Below are positions 53,468-61,995 of a stretch of DNA of 64,000 bases, in pieces. The DNA comes from Rubrivirga litoralis (lineage in GTDB: Bacteria > Bacteroidota > Rhodothermia > Rhodothermales > Rubricoccaceae). Location: positions 62,001 through 126,000 of the forward strand of contig NZ_JAVRHT010000004.1 in the NCBI RefSeq assembly GCF_031846415.1. The letters are read 5' to 3'. The stretch's first letter is position 1; each line of letters begins with the position of its first letter. The notes under the pieces were generated by a model, which saw nothing but the letters and a program-made list of their open reading frames with translations, did not search any database and was not told the origin of the DNA. The translations under genes were made by a program, and so were the position numbers.

Positions 53468-56065
53468 TCAGGCCGCCGCCCCGCCCACGGCGGGCGGGGC
53501 GAAGCGGCGGAGGCGGAGCGCGTTCGTCAGCACGAAGACCGACGAGAGGCCCATCGCGGCGGCGCCGAAGACGGGCGAGAGCAGGACGCCGAGGGCGGGG
53601 TAGAGCGCCCCGGCGGCGACCGGGATGAGGACGACGTTGTAGGCGAAGGCCCAGAACAGGTTCTGCTTCACGTTCTTCAGCGTGGCCGCGGAGAGCGCCC
53701 GGGCCTCGACGAGCGCGCTCAGGTCGCCGCGCATCAAGACCACGTCGGCCGCCTCGATGGCGACGTCCGTGCCGGTCCCGATGGCGACGCCGACGTCGGC
53801 CTGGGCGAGCGCGGGCGCGTCGTTGATCCCGTCGCCGACGAAGGCGACGCGGGCGGGGCGGCCGCCCCGCCCGGCCTCGGCCTGGAGGTCAGTCACGGCC
53901 TGCGCCTTGTCGGCGGGCAGGACCTCGGCGAGCACCTCGTCGATCCCGAGGCGGGCGGCGACAGCCTCGGCGGTCGCCCGGTTGTCGCCCGTGACCATGG
54001 CGACGCGGAGGCCGGCGCGGTGGAGCGCGTCGATGGCGGCCGGCGTCGTCTCTTTCACCGGATCGGCGACCGCGAGCGCGGCGACGACGCGGCCGTCGAC
54101 GGCGGCGTAGAGCGGCGTCTTGCCCTCGGCGGCCAGCCGCCCCGCCCCGCCCGCGAGCGCGGCGGCGTCGTAGCCGAGGCGCTCCATGTAGCGGTCGGCG
54201 CCGACGTCGACGCGGCGGCCCTCGACCGTCCCGCTCACGCCGAAGCCGGGGACGGCCTCGAAGTTGGACGCGGGCGGGGTGGCGAGACTTTTTCGGTCGG
54301 CGGCGCGGACGATCGCGGCGGCGACGGGGTGCTCGCTCGGCACCTCGACGGCGGCCACGAGGCGGAGCAGGGCGTCTTCGTCCAGGTCGGCGTCCGGGGC
54401 GAGGACGACGTCGGTGAGCGTCGGGCGGCCTTCGGTCAGCGTGCCCGTCTTGTCGAGGGCCACGACGTCGGCCTCGGACAGCGTCTGGAGCGCCTCGCCC
54501 TTGCGGAACAAGACGCCCAGCTCGGCCGCCTTGCCGGTCCCCACCATGACGGAGACCGGCGTGGCGAGGCCCATCGCGCACGGGCACGCGATGATGAGCA
54601 CGCTCACCGCCGCGACCAGCGCGTACGTCAGCGACGGCTCCGGCCCGACGGCCAGCCACACGCCGAACACGAGCGCGGCGACGACGAGCACGACCGGCAC
54701 GAACACGGCGACCACGCGGTCGGCGAGCGCTTGGATGGCGGGGCGGCTGGCCTGCGCCTCTTCCACGAGCTGGACGATCTGGGCGAGCACCGTGTCGGCC
54801 CCGACGTGCGTCGTCTCGACGAGGAGCGCGCCGGCCTGGTTGACCGTCCCGCCGACGACCGCCCCGCCCTCGGTTTTTTCGACGGGCACCGGCTCGCCCG
54901 TCACCATCGACTCGTCGACGTAGCTCGTGCCCTCGGCGACCACGCCGTCGACCGGCACCTTCTCACCGGGCCGGACGCGGACGACGTCGCCGACGGCGAC
55001 CTCGCCGATCGGCACCTCGGTCTCGGCGCCGTCGCGGACGACGCGGGCCGTCTCGGCGCGGAGCCCCAGCAGCGCGCGGACGGCGTCCGACGTCTGGCCC
55101 TTGGCCCGCGCCTCGAACCACTTGCCGAGCAAGATGAGCGTGATGATCGTCGCCGACGCCTCGTAGTAGACGTGGACGGCGCCGGCCGGCAGCACGCCCG
55201 GCAGGAACGTGGCCACGACCGAGTACCCGTAGGCGGCCGACGTGCCGAGTGCGACGAGCGTGTTCATGTCGGGCGAGCCGTGCCGCGCCGCCGCCCACCC
55301 CGCCCGGTAGAACCGCCAGCCCGGCCCAAACTGGACGGCCGAGGCCAGGACGAAGGCGATGAGCCACCGCGTCTGCATCGGCACGAGCCCGTCGACAAAG
55401 TCCATCCCACCGGGGATGACCATGGGGACCATCTCGAGCAGGAACAGCGGGAGCGTGAGCCCGGCGGCCCACCCCAGCCGGCGCCGGAGCGTGTGCCGGG
55501 CGCGGGCGCGGGCCTCGTCCTCGGCGCCCGCCGCCCCGCCCTCGGCCGCCTCGATCACGTCGTAGCCCGTGTTGCGGACCGCCTCGTAGAGCGCGTCGAC
55601 ATCGGTCCCGGCGGCGTAGCGGACGCGCGCCCGCTCGGTCGCCAGGTTGACCGACGCCTCGACCACGCCGTCGGCGCCGGCGAGCGCCTTCTCAACACGG
55701 CCCACGCAGGCCGCGCACGTCATGCCGCCCACGCCGAACGAGACCTCCTCGGTTCGCACGTCGTAGCCCGCGCGCTGGACGGCCTCGGCGAGCGCGAGGG
55801 GCGTCGTCTCGGCGGCGTCGAAGTAGACCGTCGCCCGCTCCGTCGCCAGGTTGACGGTCGCCTCCTCGACGCCGGGCACCTTTGCGAGCGCCTTCTCGAC
55901 GCGGCCCGAGCACGCGGCGCACGTCATGCCCTCGACGCCCAGCGTCGCCTGGGACAGCCTGGCCACGTCGGGCGTCGGCCCGGCGGCGCCGTCGCCCGAG
56001 GGCGGGGCGGCGACGGTCGCGCCGTGGGCGGATGGGCGGGGGCGGGCGGGGGGCGGGGTGGACAT
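53468..56065 (-). CDS. copA: copper-exporting P1B-type ATPase
   Basis: An 865-residue Cu(I) export pump of the inner membrane. Two N-terminal HMA domains carry GMTCAAC (C49/C52 and C117/C120). Eight membrane helices follow. The actuator has TGEPVPVEK, the metal site is the CPC of IIACPCAMGLATP, the phosphorylated aspartate is in VALDKTGTLTEG, then SEHP, VGDGINDAPAL and the membrane-7/8 residues in FAYNVVLIP and MGLSSV. The ATG at 56065 was chosen over an in-frame ATG at 56152 because the extra 29 residues look non-coding and the later start leaves normal spacing (95 bp) to the candidate operator. Downstream is copZ. Confidence 0.95.
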   Translation of the reverse strand: MSTPPPARPRPSAHGATVAAPPSGDGAAGPTPDVARLSQATLGVEGMTCAACSGRVEKALAKVPGVEEATVNLATERATVYFDAAETTPLALAEAVQRAGYDVRTEEVSFGVGGMTCAACVGRVEKALAGADGVVEASVNLATERARVRYAAGTDVDALYEAVRNTGYDVIEAAEGGAAGAEDEARARARHTLRRRLGWAAGLTLPLFLLEMVPMVIPGGMDFVDGLVPMQTRWLIAFVLASAVQFGPGWRFYRAGWAAARHGSPDMNTLVALGTSAAYGYSVVATFLPGVLPAGAVHVYYEASATIITLILLGKWFEARAKGQTSDAVRALLGLRAETARVVRDGAETEVPIGEVAVGDVVRVRPGEKVPVDGVVAEGTSYVDESMVTGEPVPVEKTEGGAVVGGTVNQAGALLVETTHVGADTVLAQIVQLVEEAQASRPAIQALADRVVAVFVPVVLVVAALVFGVWLAVGPEPSLTYALVAAVSVLIIACPCAMGLATPVSVMVGTGKAAELGVLFRKGEALQTLSEADVVALDKTGTLTEGRPTLTDVVLAPDADLDEDALLRLVAAVEVPSEHPVAAAIVRAADRKSLATPPASNFEAVPGFGVSGTVEGRRVDVGADRYMERLGYDAAALAGGAGRLAAEGKTPLYAAVDGRVVAALAVADPVKETTPAAIDALHRAGLRVAMVTGDNRATAEAVAARLGIDEVLAEVLPADKAQAVTDLQAEAGRGGRPARVAFVGDGINDAPALAQADVGVAIGTGTDVAIEAADVVLMRGDLSALVEARALSAATLKNVKQNLFWAFAYNVVLIPVAAGALYPALGVLLSPVFGAAAMGLSSVFVLTNALRLRRFAPPAVGGAAA

Positions 56066-56160
56066 CGGGCGGGGCGTCCCCGAGCGGGGCGGCCGGCGGT
56101 GGGTCTGTCTGAACGCGCCGCCGCCGCCGTTGGCCGTGAACGGACGGTGCATCCTCCCCT

Positions 56161-56179
56161 ACCTGAGCGCCTTTTAAGC
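56161..56179 (-). promoter_or_regulatory. candidate copper operator 4 (upstream of copA ATPase)
   Basis: Plus-strand ACCTGAGCGCCTTTTAAGC, 95 bp upstream of the chosen copA start, in the gap to the MBL gene. It differs from operator 1 at two of 19 positions. Confidence 0.6.
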
Positions 56180-56224
56180 TGGCCCCGCCCGCTGAGCCCG
56201 CCCCGCCCCGGTCTGCCGGGCAGG

Positions 56225-57016
56225 CTAGAGATCGACGGGCTCGACGACGCGCTGGCCCTTGGGACCGTCGGAGACGAACGCGGCCGGGGCCTCGGGCGAG
56301 TGGTAGAACAGGAGGAGGTGGCCGGCCTCGGCGGCCTCGGCCGCGAGCCGGTCGCGCCACGCCTGCGAGGCCGCGCCGTCGACGTCGTACTTGGCCTGGA
56401 ACCGGCGCCCCACCTGGCCCGGCGTGCCCAGCACGTCGCCGCCGAACACGGCCTGCATGTCGCCGGCGTGGAGGCGGACGAGCTGGTGCGCGCCCGTGTG
56501 GCCGCCCGTCACCTCGAGCCCGACGCGGCCGAGGTCGGCGTCGCCCTCGGCGTAGACGAGCTGGCCCGCCCGGTCGAGCGTGTCGAGGACGAGGTCGCGC
56601 GCCCGGGCCGACTCGCCGGCGTAGCCCTCGGCGGTCGCCTCGGCGTGCTGGACGACGTAGTCGGCGGCGGGGAACGTGGGCCGCCATCCCTCGGCGCCGG
56701 CCTCGGTCACCGCCCCGCCCGTGTGGTCGAAGTGGAGGTGCGAGAGGACGACGCGGTCGACGTCCTCGGGCGCCACGCCGCGCCGGACGAGGCTGTCGAG
56801 GAGCACCTCGGTGCCGCGCCCCTCGGCCCACGACCCGAGCCCCGTGTCGACGAGCAGCGTCTCGTCGGGCGCCCTCACCAGGAACGGCGTGACAGAGACG
56901 AACAGGGTGCCCGGGCGGGGCGGGTCGCCCTCGGCGTACGGCACGAACCGCTTGTCGAGGCCAACGGTGAATCGGCCCTCGGGGAGCGCGTCGATCTCAA
57001 GGTCGCCGTAGGTCAT
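56225..57016 (-). CDS. MBL-fold metallo-hydrolase
   Basis: A 263-residue metallo-beta-lactamase-fold hydrolase. The zinc motif is HLHFDH in LSHLHFDHTGG (about 93-98). TGGHTGAHQLV supplies the third His, GGDVLG the bridging Asp and LLFYHSPEAP the last His. The quorum-quenching lactonase and PNPKat-like subgroup share this layout; the substrate is not evident. The ATG directly follows CCGCCCCGCCC. It lies 159 bp upstream of the copA ATPase on the same strand, but an operator-like site between them argues for separate control. Confidence 0.85.
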   Translation of the reverse strand: MTYGDLEIDALPEGRFTVGLDKRFVPYAEGDPPRPGTLFVSVTPFLVRAPDETLLVDTGLGSWAEGRGTEVLLDSLVRRGVAPEDVDRVVLSHLHFDHTGGAVTEAGAEGWRPTFPAADYVVQHAEATAEGYAGESARARDLVLDTLDRAGQLVYAEGDADLGRVGLEVTGGHTGAHQLVRLHAGDMQAVFGGDVLGTPGQVGRRFQAKYDVDGAASQAWRDRLAAEAAEAGHLLLFYHSPEAPAAFVSDGPKGQRVVEPVDL

Positions 57017-57248
57017 GGGCGGGGCGGGGGATGGGGTTCAGGAGTGACTCGGGCGCGTCCGACGCAGAGGGCGGGGCGGGCTCGGAGGCCAACTCGCCAC
57101 CCCGCCCTTCCTTCCGCGGGCCGGACGAACATCGTGTCTGAACCTCACCCCGCCCCGCCGCGTGGCGAGCGCGGGCCGAACGCGGGGGCGGGGCGGAACC
57201 GCCGGGGGCTCCGCCCCGCCCGGAGCGCGTCGTCGTCGTGGGCGCGCG

Positions 57249-57587
57249 TCAGCCGCCGTAGCCGAAGAGGCCCATAAACTTGGTCGCAAAGGGGACCGAC
57301 CCCTTCATCTTCACCTTCCCCTGCATCATGGCCATCATCGGGTTGAGGTCGCCGTTCTCGATGGCCACCCAGTCCTCGGCCTTCGCCGTCAGCTTCAGCG
57401 TGGGGTCCTCGGGGACCTCGCCGTCGATCACGTCGAGCTCGCCGTGGTGGACGTAGAGCGTGACGTCGCGGGGCTCGTCGCCCGTCAGGTGCATGTGGAC
57501 GCGGTCGTCCATGGTCTGGGCCTTGTCGCCGTTGAACCGGTCGGGGTACGAGGCGAGGACGTCGTCGAACGAGCTGTAGCGGGCCAT
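57249..57587 (-). CDS. SCP2 sterol-carrier-like domain protein
   Basis: A 112-residue single-domain protein. RVHMHLTGDEPRDVTLYVHHGEL, then DPTLKLTAKAEDWVAIENGDLNPMMAMMQGKVKMKGS, match the SCP2 lipid-carrier fold, including the glycine-rich lipid-entry segment. Such proteins bind fatty acyl chains. ATG chosen at the only Met before the first helix. It is followed 232 bp later by the MBL gene on the same strand. Confidence 0.85.
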   Translation of the reverse strand: MARYSSFDDVLASYPDRFNGDKAQTMDDRVHMHLTGDEPRDVTLYVHHGELDVIDGEVPEDPTLKLTAKAEDWVAIENGDLNPMMAMMQGKVKMKGSVPFATKFMGLFGYGG

Positions 57588-57710
57588 AGGACGGGCGGGG
57601 TGGCGTGTGGGGAGGGCGCAAGATAGGGCGCACCCCGGCCGTCCCGGGCCGCGGAACTGCCCTGGCGGGGGCGCGTGGCTGAGGCTCGCCCCCGACGCCC
57701 GCCCCGGCCC

Positions 57711-58151
57711 GTGCCCGACGACCACACGACCACGCTCTCGACGCCCCGCGGGCTCGTCGCCATCACCGGCCGCGCCGGGGCCGCCCGCCGCGCGGCGGCC
57801 CACCGCGAGTTCCTGGCCGACCACTGGGCCGAGCTCTCGGCCGCCGCCTTCGAGGGCTACCGCCGCCACGGCGCCGGCGCCGTCGTCCTGTGGCGCGACG
57901 CGGCCCCGCGCCGGTTCCGCCCGCGCCCGTTCGAGCCCGAGCGGCTGTGGTACACGACGCAGATCCACGCCATCCCCGGCACCTCTAGCGAGGACTTCGA
58001 CGGCTGGGAGGCCCGCCAGCTCGAGGCCTACGACCCGCAGGCCGAGGGGCTCGTCGTTTTCGTGGAGGGCGGCGCGCTCGCCGGCTACCGCGTCGCCGGC
58101 GACCCCGCCCCGCCCGACGCCCTCCGCCAGTCGCGCGCGCGGATGAACTGA
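57711..58151 (+). CDS. hypothetical protein
   Basis: A 146-residue cytosolic protein that I do not recognise. Visible features are PRGLVAITGRAGAARRAAAHREF near the N-terminus, RRHGAGAVVLWRD, ERLWYTTQIHAIPG and EARQLEAYDPQAEGLVVFVEGG. Mixed alpha/beta content with a central WYTT strand. A GTG at 57711 is preferred, but an earlier GTG at 57675 is possible. The stop codon is followed by the longest purine heptamer array in the window. Confidence 0.55.
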   Translation: MPDDHTTTLSTPRGLVAITGRAGAARRAAAHREFLADHWAELSAAAFEGYRRHGAGAVVLWRDAAPRRFRPRPFEPERLWYTTQIHAIPGTSSEDFDGWEARQLEAYDPQAEGLVVFVEGGALAGYRVAGDPAPPDALRQSRARMN

Positions 58152-58153
58152 GG

Positions 58154-58209
58154 AAAGGGGAAAGGGGAAAGGGGAAAGGGGAAAGGGGAAAGGGGAAAGG
58201 GGAAAGGGG
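58154..58209 (+). repeat. (AAAGGGG)8 after stop codon
   Basis: Eight perfect AAAGGGG units plus AAAGG start two bases after the stop of the preceding gene. They run into CGCGCGCGGGCGGGGTGG, the same kind of junction as the TGAGGGA arrays. Confidence 0.93.
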
Positions 58210-58303
58210 AAAGGCGCGCGCGGGCGGGGTGGCGTCGGTTTTGTTCCGCTCCGCCTGCTTACATCTGGGCGGGGCGGTCATGGAAGTCGCCGAGGCCCAC
58301 GAA

Positions 58304-58350
58304 AGGCGGCGGCAGTTCCCCTCTGGTCAGGAGGGGTTAGGGGTGGTTGT
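58304..58350. repeat. dispersed repeat, relative of 25651-25706
   Basis: GGCGGCAGTTCCCCTC on the left and AGGAGGGGTTAGGGGTGG on the right form inverted arms. The match to the arms at 25651-25706 is clear. The 532-bp region 58152-58683 around it holds only repeats and GGGCGGGG motifs. Confidence 0.5.
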
Positions 58351-58427
58351 CGGGCGGGCGGGGCGGTTCAGCCCGACGCCGCCCCGCCCACGCGTTGCGG
58401 GCGGGGTGGGTGTCCTGCCCCGAATGC

Positions 58428-58447
58428 GGACACCACGCGTGGTGTCC
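58428..58447. repeat. 20-bp perfect palindrome, family B
   Basis: GGACACCACGCGTGGTGTCC differs from 36484-36503 only by compensating changes (ATGCAT to ACGCGT) that keep the palindrome. Confidence 0.85.
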
Positions 58448-58592
58448 GGGGAGGGCGGGGCGGTCCCAGACGGCACCCCCCGAAGTCCACCACCCCGCCC
58501 ACCGCGCGCGACGCCGTTTCAGAGGGGCGGGGCGGTCAGGCTGCGCGTGGCGGCCGCCCCGCCCCGCGCGTTGCGGGCGGGGCGGTCACCTT

Positions 58593-58620
58593 CCGCTCGC
58601 CGCTCGCCGCTCGCCGCTCT
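58593..58620 (+). repeat. CCGCTCG heptamers upstream of the 58684 gene
   Basis: Three perfect CCGCTCG units and one ending TCT, the same heptamer (in register GCCGCTC) as 25876-25910. Both tracts are followed by a TCTGGA word and C-rich sequence. Confidence 0.75.
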
Positions 58621-58683
58621 GGAACGGCCCCCGCCGGCCGGCCGTCTACTCCGCCTTCTCTCCCGAACCCTTTCCCCGCCCTC

Positions 58684-59538
58684 ATGGCCCGCTTTTTCTG
58701 CGCCGTCCACGCCCCCGACGCCACGCCGCGCGCGTTCGCCCTCGTCGAGCAGCTCCCCGGCGACGACGCCCCCACGTACGCCGTCCGCGACCTCCGCCGG
58801 CTCTCCGGCGACGACCCCACGCAGACGGTCCTCGACGTCGTTGCGTCGGAGCCTCAGTACGCGGCGCAGACCACGTTCGTGCTCACCGGCGGGCAGCGGG
58901 CCGTCGACGCCCTCCACGAGCGCGGCCCGAGCGGCGTCGCCGTGAACCTGCTCGACGGCGGCTCGGCCGACGCCGACGCCCTCGACGTCCCGCTCCAGGT
59001 CCTCGTCGACACGTTCGAGTGGCTCTACCGGACCGACGCCGTCGACGTCCCCGGCCGCTTCGACGCCGCGAGCGACGCCGTCGACGCGCTCTACACGAGC
59101 GCCGACCTCGACGCCGCCGCGCCCGACTCCGACCGCGACCCCGACGGCGACCTCACCGACGACGACGAGTCCGAGACGCTGGCCGGAACCGAGGTCGAGG
59201 GCGACGGCCCCAAGCCCGCCGTCATCGAGCAGTCGGGGGGCGAGGCCGACGTCTCGACCGAGGTCATCCGCACGCCGATCACGATGGACGACGCGAGCGC
59301 CGCGGCCGTCGACGCCGAGCGCCGCGTGGGCCGCGTGGCGGCGTCCACGAACGGCCCGGCCCCCGACCTGGGCGACCACGCCGACGTGGCGATCGCCCTC
59401 GCGCTCGCGTGCTGGTACGGCGAAACGTCCCGCGACGAGCTTCCGGCGACCGACAAGCTCGACGAGGCCCTCGCCGCTCGCAACCCCGACGACAACGCCG
59501 CGAACCGCGGGCAGCAGGAGCCGGCCGGGCGCAGCTAA
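58684..59538 (+). CDS. hypothetical acidic protein
   Basis: A 284-residue protein that I do not recognise. The N-terminal half (about 1-135) looks folded: RFFCAVHAPDATPRAFALVEQL, YAVRDLRRLSGDD, TTFVLTGGQRAVDAL and QVLVDTFEWLY suggest an alternating alpha/beta domain. A very acidic Asp-rich linker (about 140-175) follows. The last third has VAIALALACWYGETSRDELP and a Asn/Asp-rich end. There is no signal peptide or membrane helix. It stands alone, preceded by a repeat-filled 532-bp region. Confidence 0.6.
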   Translation: MARFFCAVHAPDATPRAFALVEQLPGDDAPTYAVRDLRRLSGDDPTQTVLDVVASEPQYAAQTTFVLTGGQRAVDALHERGPSGVAVNLLDGGSADADALDVPLQVLVDTFEWLYRTDAVDVPGRFDAASDAVDALYTSADLDAAAPDSDRDPDGDLTDDDESETLAGTEVEGDGPKPAVIEQSGGEADVSTEVIRTPITMDDASAAAVDAERRVGRVAASTNGPAPDLGDHADVAIALALACWYGETSRDELPATDKLDEALAARNPDDNAANRGQQEPAGRS

Positions 59539-59572
59539 CCGCCCCGCCCTCGGAAATCGCCCCGATACAGAG

Positions 59573-59603
59573 CCGCCCCGCCCGATCTGCTCGGGCGGGG
59601 CGG
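59573..59603. terminator. motif-pair hairpin between convergent genes
   Basis: CCGCCCCGCCCGA and TCGGGCGGGGCGG form a perfect 13-base stem with the loop TCTGC in the 108-bp gap between convergent genes 58684 and 59647. No T-tract. Confidence 0.65.
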
Positions 59604-59646
59604 CGTGCGTTCGAGAGCGTGGTGGGGCTGGCCGCCCCGCCCTCGG

Positions 59647-60012
59647 CTAGGCGTCTCGCTCGACCTCGTCGCGATCCAGCTCGACGTCGGTCTCGTTCGA
59701 AAAGTGGCGGGCGACGTGGTCGCCGTCGAAGACGAAGGCGTTGACGATCGTGAACGTCCCGCGCTCGCTCTCGATCTTGAGAAAGTCGAACGCGGCGTCG
59801 TCGGCCGTCTGCTGGTGCGTCCGCTCGGCCGAGGAGATCGTGCCGTGGTAGTCGAAAAACTGGCGGTAGCGGTCGCGGACGGCGTCGCGGCCGTCGGCGA
59901 CGCCGTCGAGCCAGATCAGCTGGCCGGACTCGGCGTAGAGCTCAGCGAGGGCGTCGGCGTCGCCCTTCTGGACGAGGTCGGCGTGGCGGGCAGAAAGGTC
60001 GGAGGGGGACAT
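59647..60012 (-). CDS. NTF2-like / SnoaL-like protein
   Basis: A 121-residue NTF2-like domain: an N-terminal helix pair (SARHADLVQKGDADALAELYAES), then IWLDGVADGRDAVRDRYRQFFDY and a curved sheet ending AFVFDGDHVARHFSNETDV. Members serve as small hydrolases, isomerases or binding proteins; no role is evident. The ATG follows CCACCCCGCCCC. It lies 61 bp after moaB on the same strand. Confidence 0.75.
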   Translation of the reverse strand: MSPSDLSARHADLVQKGDADALAELYAESGQLIWLDGVADGRDAVRDRYRQFFDYHGTISSAERTHQQTADDAAFDFLKIESERGTFTIVNAFVFDGDHVARHFSNETDVELDRDEVERDA

Positions 60013-60073
60013 GGGGCGGGGTGGAGGTGAGGTGAGAGCGGGTGGGGCAGCATCAGACACCGCCCCGCCCGCG

Positions 60074-60640
60074 CTAGGGGAGGGGAGAGGACAGGTGGTG
60101 GTCCGGGGGCGGGGTAGCCGCCTGCCGGACCACCACCCACACGACGTGGGCGAGGTCGGGGAGGATGAGGCGGTCGAGCGCGAGCGCGCAAGCGTCCGTC
60201 GAGCCGGGACAGCAGAAGAGGAGCGTCTCGGCTGGACCGTCCGCGTGCCCGTAGACACCGGCTGTCGCCCGCGAAAGCATAGCGGCCGCGCCGACGGTCT
60301 CGAACGAGAGCGCGCGGAACAGCTCTCCGAACCCGGGGAGCGCCTTCTGGATCAGCCGCTCGGCCACCTCGACCGTCGTGTCGCGGCGCGAGACGCCCGT
60401 CCCGCCCGTCGTCACGACGACTTCGACCTGGCCGGCGAGGTGCAGGAGCACCTGGCGGATGGCCTCCCCGTCGTCGGGGACGATCCGGTAGAACTCGACC
60501 GGGTGCCCGGCGTCGCGGAGCCGCGCCTTGATCGCCTCTCCGCTCGCGTCGTTGTCCTCGTTCCGCGTGTCGGACACGGTGATGACGGCGCACGAGACGG
60601 GCGTCTCGCGGGAGAGCTCTCTGTGATCGGCAGCGGACAC
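60074..60640 (-). CDS. moaB: molybdopterin adenylyltransferase-like protein (MoaB/MogA family)
   Basis: A 188-residue MoaB-family protein. SCAVITVSDTRNEDNDASG, then VVVTTGGTGVSRRDTTVEV and PGFGELFRALSFETVGAAAMLSRATAG match the molybdopterin-binding fold, with the TTGGTG loop binding the pterin phosphate. It would adenylate molybdopterin before molybdenum insertion. The GTG start puts the first strand in place. It is 40 bp after yidD. No other molybdenum-cofactor gene is in the window. Confidence 0.9.
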   Translation of the reverse strand: MSAADHRELSRETPVSCAVITVSDTRNEDNDASGEAIKARLRDAGHPVEFYRIVPDDGEAIRQVLLHLAGQVEVVVTTGGTGVSRRDTTVEVAERLIQKALPGFGELFRALSFETVGAAAMLSRATAGVYGHADGPAETLLFCCPGSTDACALALDRLILPDLAHVVWVVVRQAATPPPDHHLSSPLP

Positions 60641-60680
60641 GGGCGGACGCGGTGGGCGGGTCCGCTCTCACCCCGGACCC

Positions 60681-61016
60681 TCACGCGCCGTTCCGCCCCG
60701 CCCCGCCCTCGGCGCCGTCCGCGGGCGCCTCGCCGAACCACCGCGGCGGGTCGTAGCCGTGGCCGCCCCACGGGTGGCACCGCCCGATCCGCCAGACGGC
60801 CAGGACCAGGCCGCGGGCGGCCCCGTACCGGCGGAGCGCCTGCACGGCGTACTCCGAGCACGTCGGCGTGTACCGGCACGACGGCCCCAGCCACGGCGAG
60901 ATGCCCATCTGGTAGACGCGGACGAGCCCGACGAGCACGAGCCGCGGGAGACGCCACAGCGCCCGCCCCGCCCGAGCGAGCGGCGTGTGTGGAGCGGGCG
61001 GGGCGGGGTGGGGCAT
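60681..61016 (-). CDS. yidD: membrane protein insertion efficiency factor YidD
   Basis: A 111-residue YidD. The core VRVYQMGISPWLGPSCRYTP followed by TCSEYAVQALRRYG and GRCHPWGGHGYDPP is fully conserved, including the three cysteines. YidD assists YidC in inserting inner-membrane proteins. About 35 extra residues lie outside the usual 70-residue domain: a Pro-rich N-terminus and a Gly/Ala-rich C-terminal tail. Usual neighbours rpmH, rnpA and yidC are not here. It is divergent from rpiA. Confidence 0.93.
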   Translation of the reverse strand: MPHPAPPAPHTPLARAGRALWRLPRLVLVGLVRVYQMGISPWLGPSCRYTPTCSEYAVQALRRYGAARGLVLAVWRIGRCHPWGGHGYDPPRWFGEAPADGAEGGAGRNGA

Positions 61017-61157
61017 GGCGGCTAAACGCCGGGGCGGGGCGGTCGGTGCCCGTCCCGCCCGGCTCAGTTCGCGCGGGCGGGGTGGCCGAGCCCCGCTCGG
61101 GCCGAGGCTCCGCGCGAGTAGCTTTGCCGCCCCACTCCCGCCCTTTCGAGTCCGCCC

Positions 61158-61904
61158 GTGTCCGACGCCGCCCCGCCCGACCCCGCCGCCGCCAAGCGCG
61201 CCGCCGGCCTCGCCGCCGCCGCCCTCGTCGAGGACGGGATGCGGCTGGGGCTGGGGACCGGCTCCACGACCGCGTTTGCGATTGAGGCCATCGGCCGCCG
61301 CGTCCGCGACGAGGGGCTGGACGTGGCCGGCGTGCCCACGTCCTACGACGCCGAGCGGCTGGCACGTGCCCACGGCGTCCCGCTCCTCGCCCTCGCCGAC
61401 CTCGATCTCGATACGCTTCCAACGGCCCAGGCCGGGCTCGACCTCGCCCTCGACGGGGCCGACGAGGTGAGCCCGGCCGCCGCCCTCATCAAGGGGCGGG
61501 GCGGCGCGCACGTCCGCGAGAAAGTGGTGGCCGCGCTCGCCGCCCGGTTCGTGGTCCTCGTGGACCCGTCCAAGGAGGTCGAGCGGTTGGGAACGACGGC
61601 ACCGGTCCCCGTCGAGGTGCTCCCGTTCGCCGAGCCGGCCGTCCTGCGCGCGCTGCGTGGGCTGGGCGCCGAGCCCGCGCTGCGGATGGGCGAGCGGAAG
61701 GACGGCCCCGTCGTGACCGACCAAGGCCTGTGGATCGTCGACGCCCGGTTCCCCGGCATCGACGACCCGGCCGCGCTCGGCGCCGCCATCGGCTCCGTCC
61801 CCGGCGTCCTCGGCCACGGCCTCTTCGTCGGCATGGCGACCGACGTGCTCGTGGGCGAGGCGGAGGGCGGCGTCCGTCACCGGGTGCACCAGCGAGGGCG
61901 CTGA
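61158..61904 (+). CDS. rpiA: ribose-5-phosphate isomerase A
   Basis: A 248-residue RpiA that interconverts ribose-5-phosphate and ribulose-5-phosphate. Family marks are LGLGTGSTTAFAIEA, VPTSYDAERLA, DLALDGADEVSP with the catalytic acidic residues, LIKGRGGAHVREKVVA, and VTDQGLWIVDARF. Length is normal apart from a short C-terminal extension. The GTG start follows GTCCGCCC. Single-gene unit followed by a motif-pair hairpin. Confidence 0.95.
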   Translation: MSDAAPPDPAAAKRAAGLAAAALVEDGMRLGLGTGSTTAFAIEAIGRRVRDEGLDVAGVPTSYDAERLARAHGVPLLALADLDLDTLPTAQAGLDLALDGADEVSPAAALIKGRGGAHVREKVVAALAARFVVLVDPSKEVERLGTTAPVPVEVLPFAEPAVLRALRGLGAEPALRMGERKDGPVVTDQGLWIVDARFPGIDDPAALGAAIGSVPGVLGHGLFVGMATDVLVGEAEGGVRHRVHQRGR

Positions 61905-61939
61905 CGGGCCGCCCCGCTCGGGCGAGCCACCAACGCAGA

Positions 61940-61970
61940 CCGCCCCGCCCGTGTGGTACGGGCGGGGCGG
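61940..61970. terminator. motif-pair hairpin between convergent rpiA and tonB
   Basis: CCGCCCCGCCCGT and ACGGGCGGGGCGG form a perfect 13-base stem with the loop GTGGT in the 91-bp convergent gap. No T-tract. Confidence 0.65.
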
Positions 61971-61995
61971 CGAGAAACCTGCGGGGCGTGTGCGC

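Noticed and set aside
56066..56152. Earlier ATG (56152) for the copA ATPase
   Set aside because: The extra 29 residues have no similarity to HMA or signal sequences, and the start would leave only 8 bp to the candidate operator. 56065 gives spacing like the other three operators.
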